Shown: one piece after another, positions 1-12,356 of the stretch
Layout: each line of letters begins with the position of its first letter
Position numbering within the stretch: the first letter of the stretch is position 1
Assembly: GCA_030068075.1 (NCBI GenBank)
Contig: CM057843.1
Location: 36,923,332-36,987,331 of the forward strand
Direction of reading: 5' to 3'
From: Paguma larvata
Taxonomy: Eukaryota > Chordata > Mammalia > Carnivora > Viverridae
DNA length: 64,000 bases
Made by a program: the position numbers and the translations under genes
The notes under the pieces: model-generated
Told to the model about the DNA's origin: nothing
Database searches by the model: none
What the model saw: the letters and a program-made list of their open reading frames with translations, nothing else

Positions 1-57
1 TATTCTTATGTCTTTGTTTTTGCCTAGTGATTCTTTTTTTTATTAAAACATTTTTTC

Positions 58-76
58 TCTTAATGTTTATTCATTT

Positions 77-112
<36 letters not shown>

Positions 113-155
113 CATGAGTCGGGGAAGGGCAGAGAGAGAGAGAGGGAGTTAAACG
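58..155 (-). mobile_element. Carnivore SINE, antisense, 5'-truncated
   Basis: TTAATGTTTATTCATTTTTTGAGAG-type tail complement followed by a long (GA)n run and GGGGAAGGGCAGAGAG. The tRNA-derived half is missing, and the sequence passes into AAACGTTAAAATAAAATAAACGTTAAG, itself resembling SINE tails. Confidence 0.6.
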
Positions 156-799
156 TTAAAATAAAATAAACGTTAAGAAAAAAAAAGTAAAAAGTATAAG
201 TTGGCGTTTGACCTCATCTCTCTTCCCTAGAGGTAACCACTGTTCATAGCTCATTGTATTTTTCTGGATTTGTTCTTTGCATTTGATTTGTACACACACA
301 GTTTTTTCTTAATAAAACATAGAAATGGAATCATAGTGTACAAGTGTTCTGTCTTTCTCACTTCCTTTGTCTTGAAGTTATTTTAACCATACTATAGATA
401 GTATAAAATACAATTCAGTGATTAAAATTAGAGGACTCTTACCTTCTTAGCTGAATATTTAGGTTGTGTCTTTTCAGCTGTAATAAATAGTGGCCCAGAG
501 AAAATTTTTGTGTGTGCATCTTTTGGTTCATGTTTCAGTATGTTTACAGAATATATTTATAGAATTCCTGAGAAGGGTAACTGAGTTTTGAATATTGTGA
601 GATAGTGCAAAATTGCCCTTCAAAAAGGATGTATTAATTTACATTCATGGCTATGCATATTAAAAAAAAAATCTGTTTTTTTATAACCTGAAAAAACCTT
701 GAGTTTTAACAGATCTTTTTAATTTTTGCCAATTTGGTGGGTTAAAATGTTATCGTGATGTTCGTTTAATTTCCTTGTTTCTTAATGTGGTATTCATAT

Positions 800-1019
800 T
801 TTCATTTTTTTCCATGTTCATTCTTCATATTTGAGAGAGAGACAGAGCATGAGTGGGAGAGAGGCAGAGAGAGAGAGAGGGAGACACAGAATCTGAAGCA
901 GGCTCCAGGCTTCGAGCTGTCAGCAGAGGGCCTGATGCAGGGCTTGAACCCACAAACCGAGAGATCATGACCTGAGCTGAAGTTGGATGCTTAACCGAGT
1001 GAGCCACACAGGCACCCCC
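800..1019 (-). mobile_element. Carnivore tRNA-Lys SINE, antisense
   Basis: Runs from the A-tail complement to GAGCCACACAGGCACCCC, the complement of the tRNA-like head. The first 186 bp, including an odd tail, recur almost unchanged at 2564-2749. Confidence 0.85.
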
Positions 1020-1108
1020 ATATTTTCATATTTTTATTTGGCATTTCTACTTCTGAAAATTCTGTGTTTATATTGTTTTAACTGTTTTTCTATTCTGAAA
1101 TTTTTTTG

Positions 1109-1319
1109 TAAATTTTTTTGTTTGTTTATTTTTGAGACACATAGAGGCACAGCGTGAACAGGGGAAGGGCAGAGAGAGAGGGAGACACAGAATCGGAAGC
1201 AGGCTTCAGGCTCTGAGCCATCAGCACAGAGCCCGACGCGGGGCTCGAACTCACAGACCGCGAGATCATGACCTGAGCTGAAGTCGGCCGCCCAACCGAC
1301 TGAGCCACCCAGGCGCCCC
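1109..1319 (-). mobile_element. Carnivore tRNA-Lys SINE, antisense
   Basis: Full-length felid-type SINE ending in TGAGCCACCCAGGCGCCCC. Carries the complement of GGGCTC-type and CTCAGGTCATGATCTCGCGG blocks; a near-consensus, probably young copy. Confidence 0.88.
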
Positions 1320-1322
1320 AGA

Positions 1323-1518
1323 ATTTTTTTTTTTTTTTTTAATTTTAAAGAGTGAAAGAGAGCATGAGCAGGGGAGAGGCAGAGAGGAAGAGAGAATCTA
1401 AGAGGATTCATGCTGAGCATTAAGCCCAATGTGAGACTTGATTCCAGGTCCCTGGGATCATGACTTGAACTGAAATCAAGAGTTAGACACTGAACCAAAT
1501 GAGTCACCCAGGCACCTG
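1323..1518 (-). mobile_element. Carnivore SINE, antisense, diverged
   Basis: T-run, GA-rich stretch, GATCATGACTTGAACTG and GAGTCACCCAGGCACC head complement. Flanked by ATTCTGAAATTTTT / TATTCTGAATTTTT, a likely target-site duplication shared with its neighbour. Confidence 0.75.
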
Positions 1519-1535
1519 TCCCTATTCTGAATTTT

Positions 1536-1824
<289 letters not shown>

Positions 1825-1825
1825 T

Positions 1826-1996
1826 GTTCGTTTGTTTATTTAGCATGCAGGAGGGACAGAGAGAGAGAGAGGGAGAGAGAATCCCAAGCAGGCTCCACAC
1901 TGCCAGTGCAGAGCCTGATGCAGGGCTTGAACCCATGAAATGTGAGATCATGACCTGGAGTTAGATGCTTAACCAGCTGAGCCACGCAGGTGCCCC
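1826..1996 (-). mobile_element. Carnivore SINE, antisense
   Basis: GTTTGTTTATTTAG tail complement, GA-rich part, GCAGGCTCCACACTG and GAGCCACGCAGGTGCCCC head complement. It abuts the pyrimidine tract. Confidence 0.8.
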
Positions 1997-2563
1997 TGAT
2001 TGATTGGTAGAAGCTCTTTATATGTACTGGATATTAATCCATTGTTATACTCTATTTCTGTCATTTCTTTTAAAGTTTTGTTTATGGTAACTTGCCATAC
2101 AGAACCATAAATTAACCATTTAAAAATGGTTAATTGTCATGATTAGTTTACATTTAATATTGCATAAAGATCTAGTCTGGCATTATAAAATTGACATAAA
2201 TACTATGCCAGATTTTAACTTCTTAAGAAAAGTTTAACAAAAACTATTGTTTCATTTTATTTTCTTGCATTATATAACATGGACACTTAAAAATCATACT
2301 TCTAAGTATAAAGTTGCATACAGGTCTCTTTTTGTTCCTAATTTTAAATAATAAGGACAGCAATTTTAATTATTGGATTATGTCAGGAGATATTACAATG
2401 ACTTTTAAAGGCAGTAGTTTCTGGATAGTTTTTTTTTTTTAAATGTCTTTTTCCCCACATAGGTGATTTCATTTAGAATTGATACATTTTTCTGAGAGGT
2501 GAAAGACTAGAAAACTTGTTTATTTCCTGTGGAAAAAATGTGAAATTTTTTATCACTTTGAAC

Positions 2564-2749
2564 TTTCATTTTTTTCCATGTTCATTCTTCATATTTGAGA
2601 GAGAGACAGAGCATGAGTGGGAAAGAGGCAGAGAGAGAGAGAGGGAGACACAGAATCTGAAGCAGGCTCCAGGCTTCGAGCTGTCAGCAGAGGGCCTGAT
2701 GCAGGGCTTGAACCCACAAACCGAGAGATCATGACCTGAGCTGAAGTTG
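2564..2749 (-). mobile_element. Truncated SINE copy, near-identical duplicate of 800-985
   Basis: 186 bp matching 800-985 at all positions but one (GGGAGAG versus GGGAAAG), with no gap. Includes the unusual tail region CATGTTCATTCTTCATATTT. It stops at CTGAAGTTG and lacks the last ~35 bp of the tRNA-like head. Confidence 0.9.
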
Positions 2750-3529
2750 AAGCCTCTTTTTTGATGTCATAATCATGTAAATATTATACTTGAACAAGAG
2801 ATTGATTCTAAGCATACACAAAGAGAATTTGTGGTCTCTTCAACAAATTTGAGCATATTTTCTGTGTGGGTACTCTGAAGGAAATCTGTCCTAAATAATG
2901 ATTAGGAAACTGATCCAAAGGGGGTAATGTTTAACCCCTTTGAAAATATGAAATAATCAAAGCTAGAAAATAATGACAAAAGATTTATCTTGACCAAGTA
3001 GTTTTTTTCCTAAAATGGAGGGTTTTTTAACTATAGCAGACATGTTAAGTGATCACTACATTAACAGAATAAAATAAGAAAAGCATATTTTCATCAAAAT
3101 TGATCCAGGAACAGATTTGAACACCCACTTACATTTAAAAATGCGTAGAAAATTAAGCGTAGATGAAATTTTCTTAACTTGATAAGGATTAAAATCTTAA
3201 AAATCACATTGAATGATCAAATGGTAGAAGTATGCTCCTTGGGATAAGGACTAAGTTCAGAAAGTCCAGTATTACTGCCTTTATTCATTATCGTACTGGA
3301 AGTAAGAGGCAGTACTTACAAGACAAGAACAAATACAGGAATTAGAAAGGAAGACCTAAATACACAAATAGCATAAAAACCTAGGGCTAAAGACAATACC
3401 ACCGTATTTGAGGGTAGAACAAAGGACCCAACAAGATGTTTCATTTGCTCATATCCCAAATGATTCATTTGGTATATGTGCTATTTTTATATGAGGGATG
3501 TATATCAAATATATTATGGGAAAACAGTG
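2750..3529. other. Intron 1 sequence without recognised feature
   Basis: AT-rich single-copy-looking DNA. No open frame, RNA gene or familiar repeat was recognised. Confidence 0.5.
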
Positions 3530-4000
3530 AAATAATTGGGTCTGTTTTTGGATTTTTTATTCTATTCCGTCAGTCTGTCTATTAAGGCACCAATACTGAT
3601 ATCTGTTTCTCTGTTAGTGGTTTTAATTACAGAGCCTTTGTAGTTTTTTTCAGTATCTGGTAGGACTACTCTCTTTTCCTCCTGTAGCTTTTCCTTTTCT
3701 GTGTTTCCCTAGCTGTTTCGTGGTAGTTTTCATATGTACTTAGGTATCTATTTTTCTAGCCCCAGAAAAAAATTGCTAGTATTTTTATTGGGATTTCATT
3801 TATGAATTTAAATACTAGGGGCAGTATTTTAATGATGATGAGTGAAACATTATAATCAATAATAAAGGATTTCCTTTTATTGATTATATTTAATTGTTTT
3901 TCAGAGATGTTTGTAATGTGTCTACTTTATAAATGATTTTTTGTAGGAGGGTAGTCCTAATACATGATCAGTTTCTGCGATGCTTTTGTGTGGATATGTG
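3530..4000 (-). mobile_element. L1 LINE fragment, antisense
   Basis: The + strand carries the antisense of the L1 ORF2 C-terminal region: a GGGTCTGTTTTTGG...TTCTATTCCGTCAGTCTGTC segment, a CTTTGTAG segment, and ATTTTTATTGGGATTTCATTTATGAATTTA. Diverged, so an old copy; borders approximate. Confidence 0.55.
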
Positions 4001-4267
4001 CTTAATAGTCCCTGTTTTCAGATTATTCTATATAAAATCTGTGAGAACATACAGTACTTGTATACTGTGCTTTTATCTGTATTCTTGCCTTTGTCGTCTT
4101 TGTAATTCTTTAAATACAATAAAATGCTCAGCACCTTTTTTTTTTTTTTTTTTTAAGTTTTCTTGGTTACTTATTTCTTGGATGATGCTAATCCTGTAGT
4201 TAGACTCCTCAGGAAAGGTCCATGGATAGAATATTTCTTGAGTTCTTGTACATTTGAAAACTATTTT

Positions 4268-4498
4268 GGGGCGCCTGGGTGGCTCACTTGGTTAAGTGGC
4301 CGACTTCAGCTCAGGTCATGATCTCACAGTCTGTGAGTTCAAGCCCCACGTCGGGCTCTGTGCTGACAGCTCAGAGCCTGGAGCCTGCTTCAGATTCTGT
4401 GTCTGCCTCTCTTTCTGCCCTCCCCTGCTCACACTCTGTCTCTATGTCTCTCAAAAACAAAAACCAAAAAAACAAACATTAAAAAAAAAAAGAAAAGA
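4268..4498 (+). mobile_element. Carnivore tRNA-Lys SINE, sense, full length
   Basis: Starts GGGGCGCCTGGGTGGCTCAC and ends in an A-rich tail. Flanked by the direct repeat AACTATTTT, the target-site duplication. The open frames across it are SINE translations, not genes. Confidence 0.92.
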
Positions 4499-4499
4499 A

Positions 4500-5340
4500 C
4501 TATTTTTTAAGTCTTGATACTTGAAAGATTGTTTTGCTTGATATGAAACCCTTGGCTTGCACTTTCTTTCCTTGAATTTCTTGAAAATGCTTCTCCACAG
4601 TTGCCTTGCTATGGGTTGTTCTTGAGAAGTTTGATATCAGCCTGTTTTCTTAGGAGTACTAATTTGATCTTGCCTGGAAGCTCCGGGGATTTCTTTCTTG
4701 GTCTTTAAAGTCTAGTTTTACTAGGATAATGTGTCAGAGTTTATTGTTCGAAACAATTTTCCCAGGTATACGATGGGCTGTTTTCAATATGTAGATTTGC
4801 GTTCTCTTATTTCTAGAAACTTGTTTTGTATTGTGACTTTAAATACTAGTTCTAAAAATCTTTTATTTTGTTTTCCCTGCTTAGAGGCTCCCAATTACGT
4901 GTGTATGTATTAACTTCTTTGTCTCCCTTCCATTTCAGTCTCTTTATTTCTGCCTCCTTTTATCTCATTTTTATTCTCTTGGTTGTCTTCCTGCCTTTCT
5001 TCAGTGACCCTTACTAGCTTTTCGTTTGATTTTGTTCTCCCATGGACACTGTGTAAACCCCCCCTGTCGTCCCGCCTCTTCCCCCACCTCCCACTTCTGC
5101 AGTGGTTTTCTCCTTTTTCAGTTTCTTTCCTGAGTTTGGTCAGTTTATTGTTACCCTTTTCCTCTTCCTCCTCTTTCTTACTCTTTTTGTCCTCTCCTTT
5201 TCTTTCTTCCTTTCTGTTCTTTTGTACATCTCCAAACTCTTGTTTGAGCATATTAAATTCAACTTGGAGTGTTTTGTTACAGGTTTTTTTTTGCATTTTC
5301 TGTTTTTATAGTATGTATGGAGAATATAAAATTCTCCATA
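4500..5340 (-). mobile_element. L1M 3'-region fragment, antisense
   Basis: Pattern of antisense L1M 3' UTR: a CTTCTCCACAGTTGCCTTGC-type segment, GAGGCTCCCAATTACGTGTG near 4885 (antisense of the L1M CACGTAAT...GGGAG-like block), and a T/C-rich stretch. A 128-codon Lys/Glu-rich open frame on the minus strand (4910-5296) falls in this region and is judged non-genic. Confidence 0.45.
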
Positions 5341-5399
5341 GCTTTTTTTGGGCTAATCTCTTGGTAGTTGAGTATGTTCTTAAGTTACTTCTAAATAGA

Positions 5400-6134
5400 G
5401 TGTAGTATTGAGAGTCATGTGCAGTGTTTTAAACATACTATTAAAGCCTCAGAATTGTAGAGATGAGAATCTGTGATGCCACTAATTAATTGAAGTTTGA
5501 AATCATTCATGGCTCGTGAACAGCAAAGCAGTGAAGGTGGTTGAGTTCTGGAATTTCGGTTTGCAGTACAGTGAGTATGACACATTTAATGGTTATTCTT
5601 ACGTTGCCTGGTAAATATGTGCTAAGGGGTTTATGTAAATGAATGCACTTACTATTTTTACCCAGCTAATGCAAACATTTCACTGGGATCAAATGATACT
5701 GTAGTGGGTGTGATGGGGTCAGTGGAAAAGATGTTTCTTGCCTCTGCTTCTGTTTTCATACTGCACTTGCTCTTTGAAGTTGTTCCCTCTGATTTTAAGG
5801 GATTCTGTTGAACTCCCAGTACCTGGTTACAGAAGAGTTTCTCGTGAGGGATTCTACCCTTTATTGTTATAACAAATACCATGTACCTCTGTGGCCAAGT
5901 ACGAGTTTCCCCTGCTTACCCAAAAGTAGAGCATCCGTATGAAACCTTTTGTGAGCCGAAATTGCGTTAAAGCAAAGAAGCAATTACCATTTTATAAAAT
6001 CGAAAATCCTCTTCAGATTTCTCTTGGTTAGTGAAAACAGGTAGTGATCTAGTTCTGTCCTAAAAGTTCAGTGGTGTAAAGCAAACTTTCAGATAGTGGA
6101 GGAAACCTGTATTAAAAATTCTTTACCTAAATCC
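5400..6134. other. Intron 1 sequence without recognised feature
   Basis: No gene or clear repeat. A minus-strand 74-codon frame at 5658-5882 has no recognisable similarity. Confidence 0.45.
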
Positions 6135-6290
6135 TCTCCTCTAATTCTCAAAGTAATCCTATGAAGTAGGTAGATACAAGTATTATCGGTATATCATCAT
6201 CAGAAAACACCGATGATGGTTAAGTCATTTGTATAAGGGCTCAAAGCTAGTAAGTGTGGGGGAGATAGAATTTGAAAGCAGATGTGTTTT
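6135..6290 (-). repeat. MIR SINE, antisense
   Basis: AATCCTCTCCTCTAATTCTC then CCTATGAAGTAGGTAGATAC and AAGTCATTTGTATAAGGGCT-type segments follow the order of the MIR complement. Ancient and diverged. Confidence 0.6.
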
Positions 6291-6849
6291 GCTCTTTTTA
6301 AGGTCTGTTTTATACGTTCTTCCTAAATTGTTTAGATCTCTTGACAAGTCTGGAGGCCTTTGAACAGTTTTTTTCCCTTTCCCTAGGCAGTTTTTTGTCT
6401 CACTTTTCCCTCCAGCCAAAAAAAAAAAGGGGAGGAGGGGGTGTCGGACACAGCCATGTTTGTAAGTTCCTTTACAACCAGATTTTAGGTCAAGTAGACT
6501 GAGTGAGCATTTTGAATTAAGAGAAGTTTGTTTTTCTACCCATGTCTCTTTCTACAGCTGAGTGTGTATAATCAGTTGGAGATTCCTTTTGTTTAATTGG
6601 TGAACTCTTCCCTGGGAGGGTTGACATTAGGAGTGTGTTGGGACATGGTGAGTTGTTAATGGTGTGGTGTGGATTACACAGGACACTTTGGCCATTTTAC
6701 CTTCAGACTTATGAACTAATGGGGAAATTTGTGATTAATATGAAAAGTTAATCAAGTCAAAACTTCTGGAGATTGAAATTTCCCTTTTTCCCTTTTTTAA
6801 AAAGAGAGTCTTAGAAGAACAGCAGAGTGATGGGTGCTAACAGATGATC

Positions 6850-7025
6850 TGAGAGGCAGTGTCTGATAATGAAGCACAGGGTGACCATATGTTGATCTTC
6901 TCTAAACTTTAATTTTCTTCTGTAGAATGGGAATAGTATTATTAATTCAGAGAATTTTGGGGCTAGTTCATATAAAGTGCTTAGCACAGTGCCTGAGAAG
7001 ATAGTAAACAGTGACTTAGTTATTG
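6850..7025 (+). repeat. MIR SINE, sense
   Basis: TTCTTCTGTAGAATGGGAAT then TAAAGTGCTTAGCACAGTGC and CTGAGAAGATAGTAAACAG correspond to the MIR 3' half. Confidence 0.65.
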
Positions 7026-7099
7026 TGTAGATACTTTTTACACTTGATAAAGTGTACAAGAATGAATTCCAAAGTAGAATTTAGGATCTTGTCATATTT

Positions 7100-9124
7100 C
7101 ACTGTTTATTTTGTTTTTATTTTTTTTTATTCGGGGGTGGGAGTGCGCACTGGTGAAATGCCTTTCGTCTGGTGAAAGAGCAGATCAAGAGCTGGTGTTT
7201 GAGGAAGACCCGTCAGGGTGTGTTCCTCATTTGTCAAGGCTGGTTAATTTTCCTTTTGGGCTCTGAAACTGCCCTGTCAAGTACCTTTTACAATTATTTT
7301 AGAATTCAAATATCCACATGTGCCTGTTATATTAAAATGTCTTTCTCTAGCCCATTTCTTTTAATTCCTGCATTCCTTCTTTTCAGGTTTGACTTTTAGA
7401 TAAGAGCAGTCTACCCTCATTTCTATCCATGTATATCACCTTCCATCATGTGCTGGTTCAGTCTTTGCTCAGCACTCTTCGAAAACTGGTGACCTCACTG
7501 ATAAAACAAATGGACTTTTCTGTTTTAGCTTTATTGACCTCACAAACTCATTTGACTAGTAGTTGATTTTAAGGACACCTTAGAGCTGGTGAAAGTAGGG
7601 GGCCTCCGGGGTGTTTAAGTTCTCTCCAGTCATGTACAAGGAAAGCTTAGCTGGAGCTTTCACGAAGTTTGTAAAAGCAATTTGTTCTTCATCGGTTCAG
7701 CTACTGAGAGGCAGACTGGACAATTCTTACGGTTTTCTAAGGACAGTGTAAAAAACCTATTTGGGGTACATTTGTTTCTATTCTAGATGGGCCGTCATTT
7801 GTTTTCTCTCCCACTGTGGTTGTCTAGAGCTTTTAAATAGAAATTTTAAGTCTGATCGTATTAGCAGACAGTTCTCCTGCCTTACTGCTTACACCGACCT
7901 GTTGTACCAGTTTGGGTGTGGGGGCAGGAACTAACTTCTGGGTTTTGGCAGGTTAGCTCTCTGCCTGCTTGCAGAACTACAGGTGCCCTTTCTTTTGTGG
8001 CATTTAATTTGAGTAGGATCGTATAATTTTAGACCTTACCAATTGACTGATAATCTCTCAAATGAAGTGGTTTTCTACTTGACGCAGGCATGATTTTGGA
8101 AGCCTCTTATAAAAAAACAAAAGCTCTTCTAGGATCTTTGGTAACCACTTAATCTAAATTAACTTTATATTTCACAACCTAGGGGCAAAAAAGCAGATGC
8201 TTCTTTTCTCCAGTGACCTCAAGTGGCTAGTCTTTCCTGTCATTCTTTGTCTCCTTTTGTAAAACCACCCTGTCACTGAGTTCAGGTTTATAGCTAACCT
8301 TCATACATATGAGAGCATTTCTGGGTTCAAACTACATATAGTTGAAATACAACTAGTTTCATGTCTCTCAGCTTGAAGCTTGTTTAAAATATTAAATAGC
8401 TCCTTCCAAGAATCTTTTATGATTTCCCAGGTCGTTCTTCTAAACTGAACCGACACTTGGGGTTATTGTCTTTATAGGTTTTATCTACGTCTTCTGGGTC
8501 TAAGCCTTGACTTTCTCCACCAGGAGGTTATGTTTTTGGGTAAGTATTTTTCTTGCAGTCAGGTCACCAGATTCATTTCATGCAGACCGTAGGTCAAAAC
8601 TGTAGTCTTAAGGCAGCCTTGTTTGGTAGTTGTTCTAGGCTCTTATGTAGGAGGTTTCTTTGGTTCTGAATAGTTTACCTGTTTATTATCATGATTGTTT
8701 TTCCTGGCCTCTGTTCCCCTTTGTTTTTCTGTTTGCTCTCTGTCTCCTGTTGCTATGTTGTTTTTAAAATTCTGTTAAGGTTGGTGTTCTTAGCTTCTTA
8801 TTCTTAAAATTTGTCATTCTCTCTAGCCTTTCTTTCTCCTGCCATATTACTAAAAAGTCTTCTTTAAGATTCTGACATAAGACGTCAGTCCCAGTCTCCC
8901 AAGACTCTTTCTCAGGACAACATTTGGTTCCTCTGGAAATTTTATCTTTTTAGAAACTTGTGACTTAACACAAGTTAAAGGTTGTCTCTTTAATTCTGGT
9001 GCAATGAAAATTGCTCTAACTTGTCTTAAGGATTTTTAAATACTCTTTACAGTTTATAATCATGTTTTGGGGGAGGGATGAAGGTGCCATAGTAGATGAG
9101 GGGAGCTATTTTCTCTTTAGATTT
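7100..9124. other. Long intron 1 stretch without recognised gene
   Basis: About 2 kb with no convincing open frame and no felid SINE. The even composition and scattered CTTCTC/CCAGGAGG-type words could be a very old LTR element interior, but no domain or LTR pair was recognised. Confidence 0.4.
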
Positions 9125-9300
9125 TATCCAGAAGTAAACAGCAAAATGTGGTGGAAAGGGTATTGATTTTGAAGTGAGAAAAATTTGGATTTTAAGTCTT
9201 CCTTTTCTGGTTAGTATTTTTGAAGTTCTAAGTCTTCTTTTCCTCATCAATAGAATTATATCCACCTCCCAAGATTGTTGTAGGACTAAAAAGGACAATT
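9125..9300 (+). repeat. MIR SINE, sense, diverged
   Basis: GGAAAGGGTATTGATTTTGA then TTTTCCTCATCAATAGAATT and CACCTCCCAAGATTGTTGTA follow the MIR order (middle part through CATAGGGTTGTTGTGAGG-like block). Confidence 0.5.
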
Positions 9301-9385
9301 TTTATAGAAGATGATACCTGGAAGATAGTATCTATATAAAAAGGTTTTTTTTTTCCCCTTAAAGAGTGGACCTCAATTAACTAAC

Positions 9386-9505
9386 CTTATTGTGTTCATC
9401 ATTTTGCAGTATGTGGGTGTACCAGATCATCAGTTGTGCACCTCAAACTTACACAATGTTATGGGTCAATTATATCTTAATAAAGCTGGGGCAGGGGAAG
9501 AAACG
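9386..9505 (+). mobile_element. L1 3' end, sense
   Basis: TTATTGTGTTCATCATTTTG...ACACAATGTTATGGGTCAAT then TATATCTTAATAAAGCTGGG matches the widespread L1 3'-terminal motif with AATAAAGCTGGGG before the A-rich tail. Confidence 0.65.
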
Positions 9506-9615
9506 GAACTCTCAGATCATTAAAGTAGTGGAATCCAACATACTGAGAGCATCATTCATTCAGTAAAAAAAATATTTATTGGGTGTTTGATCTGTTTCAC
9601 ACTGTTTCACTGTTT

Positions 9616-9740
9616 CACACATGGTACTTTATAATTTGATCCCTGAACACCATTTCTCAAGCCTAATCTCACTATACTCTTCACTATTACCCATCTTGTA
9701 TATTATATTATCCAGCTTATATAGCGAGCTAAATCCTAAT
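9616..9740. repeat. Inverted duplication, arm 1
   Basis: 125 bp that is the reverse complement of 10363-10488 with about five differences (~96% identity). The arms end at CACACRTGGTAC and GCTAAATCCTAAT, beyond which the flanks no longer match. Arm 2 lies in line with L2-like sequence, so arm 1 is probably the inverted copy. Confidence 0.93.
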
Positions 9741-10079
9741 TAAAAAGATTAGTGTGTATTAAGGGAGTATGCAGATATAAAAATCTTTAATACCAGATAA
9801 AATGATTTCCCCTAGAAGGGGAAATGTAATGTACACCAGATGCTTGCACTATTTAAGGCACCTGATCAAATTTATATTCCTTTTGTGATTAAAAGAGCGT
9901 TTTGATTGCACCGATTCTCGCTGCCACTGCAATCCCTCCAGGAATCCTGAAGGTGAATCTGAGTGATGATTTTTTTCCATTTCATCACTTTCCTGCTAGG
10001 CTTCCCTACTACAACATCCATAAGCGCTCTCAAAGCCCCAAATTAAAACAAATTATTTAAATTAATTATTGAACTTCCT

Positions 10080-10640
10080 CATCTATTCAGTGTTTCTTTT
10101 TTGGCTGGTAAGTGCATCTATAGGTGAGTGATAACAAATCGTAAGCGTCACACAGTGGTAGGAGAAGAGGTGTTAAGACATCTTTGTTTCTAAGGTAGCT
10201 TACAGTGTGGTATTTCAATATATTTTGGTAAATGCTACCATAGAGATAAACGCAGTAGCATGAGAAGACTGAGAAAGAAAAATCGAACTGGTCAGTAAGT
10301 CAGTAGGTGTTAAGGATCACTTTCTGCTGGGAAATGATGATTGTGCTCAATTTTTAAGGATTATTAGGATTTAGCTCGCTATATAAGCTGGATAATATAA
10401 TATATAAGATGGGTAATAGTGAAGGCGTATAGTGAGATTAGGCTTGAGAAATGGGGTTCAGGGATCAAATTATAAAGTACCACGTGTGTTAAGGTGTTTC
10501 GGCAAGCCATTGAAGGATTTTAAGCAAGTAAGTCTTACAGTCTGAGTTCTATTTTAGAAAGCTTGCTATGGAAGGTATGTGGATGATGGATAAAGGTTAA
10601 TTTTAATTTCCAAGCTTCCTTGGTGAGTGTGTGAATTGGT
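10080..10640 (-). mobile_element. L2 LINE fragment, antisense
   Basis: The + strand resembles the antisense L2 pattern: a GATAACAAATCG...AGAGATAAACGCAGTAG segment and AAGCCATTGAAGGATTTTAA with GCAAGTAAGT. Contains arm 2 of the inverted duplication. Diverged; borders rough. 9545-9615 may be the same element (TATTTATTGGGTGTTT). Confidence 0.45.
10363..10488. repeat. Inverted duplication, arm 2
   Basis: Reverse complement partner of 9616-9740, separated from it by 622 bp. Runs from ATTAGGATTTAGCTCGCTAT to TACCACGTGTG. Confidence 0.93.
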
Positions 10641-11180
10641 CGATGCTGTTAAACTTGAGGGGGAGAGGGAAAGATAAAGTTTGATAGTGGGGAGAACCCT
10701 AGCAATCGTTACTAAAGAGAAAAATAAAGATGATTAGAGATAAAAAATTGAGCATTGAATGAAGAACTTTTATTGCTAAACAGGGAACCCGATCTGGCAC
10801 AGCATCTAGGGAGGCTCTGGAAGACAGCATCTGAGGAGTGAGAAATGGAGAGCTTTCAAAGCCAAAAGACTGAGGTATCTCTGATTCATATTAGGAAAGC
10901 AAAGTGCTGTTGATAGGCTGGTGACATACGGATTTGTTGGTCAGAAAAGCCATGGACTGGCCAGAAGGGGTCTGTGTTAGTGTCTTGAGTTTATATGGAT
11001 GTGCCTATCTTGAGATTATGGTGTATAGCTAGCAGGCAATGCATAAGCTAACCTGCAAATATATGTTTTGGCCATACAAGGAACTAAATCTAGTTAAACT
11101 TAGTCTTACTATGCTAAGAGAACACAGTGACCACTTGGTATTTGATTTAGATCACCAGAAAAATACTAGAACAATCATTT
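10620..11180 (-). repeat. Probable 3' LTR of the antisense ERV
   Basis: Contains the minus-strand polyadenylation signal (GCAATAAAAG complement near 10770) and aligns with 15010-15715 in order. Ends are not sharply defined; a target-site duplication was not found. Confidence 0.5.
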
Positions 11181-12148
11181 TTTAAAAAGAACCAATCATT
11201 CTATGTTTTGTTCTAGTATCTTATTTAGAAGTTGTCTGTATGTGCAGTCATCAGCTTGATATGTGGTTCTGGAGCAAGTTGTGTGTTTTTTGGAGTCATC
11301 TGCTTCTGAACTTATTAAATCCACCAGTTTGTACTGGTAGCTTGTTTTCACTATGACACATAAATGCATGCAGTAGCACCTGGAAGCTTGACTGTTGTTA
11401 CTGTTGACAAGAGGACTTGAAATGGTCTTTTTAGGTGAGGTCCTTTCCAGAGGAAAGGGAGCTTATATTTCTTGGGGATAAGACTGAGTAACTCAGGTTA
11501 CCCTCCCCAAAACTCTCATTATAGTCTCTCACAGTCTTTAGCTAGATTTGCATATAAGAGGACAGAATAAGTTTTTAGTGGATTTAGATCCCAGTGGTGT
11601 TGGGCATATTGTAATGATTTCATAGGGAGAAAGTCTATGTGGGCAATTCGTGCTAGTGGCAACACTTTAGGAAGAATGAAGAGTTTCTGAAACTTTAGGG
11701 ATAATATGAATAGTGGAGTTGCTAAGTTAAGAGGAATATATTACAGAGTTTCTGTTTAACTTCTCCAGTGAAACGATTCCTTGATCATGTGATAGGAAGG
11801 GAGGTATTCCCTGCATTTCATTAAGCAGTGAACGTGCTTCAGTGCCCACATGTTCAGTGGTAACCGCATATCCTGCATGGGGAATGCCTTTGTCATTTTT
11901 AAGATAAGTCATTCCACAAACAGTATTAAATCAGAATTGACGAAAGGGGTATTTATAGGATCAGAGCTGGGCATAATTAATTTTAAGATGCTAAACAATC
12001 ATGTAGTTCCCCTTTATTTGAGGAGGAATTGATAGTGCAAGAGTAGGTTTTGGACAAAGTTGAAGAATGTTACACAAAGTGAACAATGTTATCATAAGAG
12101 GTAAGGTGGTTGACAGAAATGTTGACTCTTGCTCAGAAGTAACAAGAG

Positions 12149-12356
12149 AGGCGCCTGGGCAGCCCAGTCGGTTAGGTGTCTGACTCTTGATTTTGGCTTA
12201 GGTCATGATCTCACGGTTCATGGGATCGAGCCCCACGTTGGGATCCGTGCTGACAGTGCGGAGCCTGCTTGGGATTTTCCCTCTCCCTCTCTTTCTGCCC
12301 TTCCCTCACACGTGTGAGCTCTCACTCCAAAACAAGTAAACTTAAAAAAAAAAAAC
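12149..12356 (+). mobile_element. Carnivore SINE, sense
   Basis: GAGGCGCCTGGGCAGCCCAG head, GTGCTGACAGTGCGGAGCCT block, A-rich tail. Inserted in the ERV interior, hence younger than it. Confidence 0.88.

Noticed and set aside
4268..4340. tRNA-like sequences with A/B-box-like words at the start of many SINEs
   Set aside because: These are tRNA-Lys-derived SINE heads without a proper acceptor stem or CCA context, not functional tRNA genes.
4910..5296. 128-codon Lys/Glu-rich minus-strand frame
   Set aside because: Lies on antisense L1M-like, pyrimidine-rich sequence; composition alone explains its openness.
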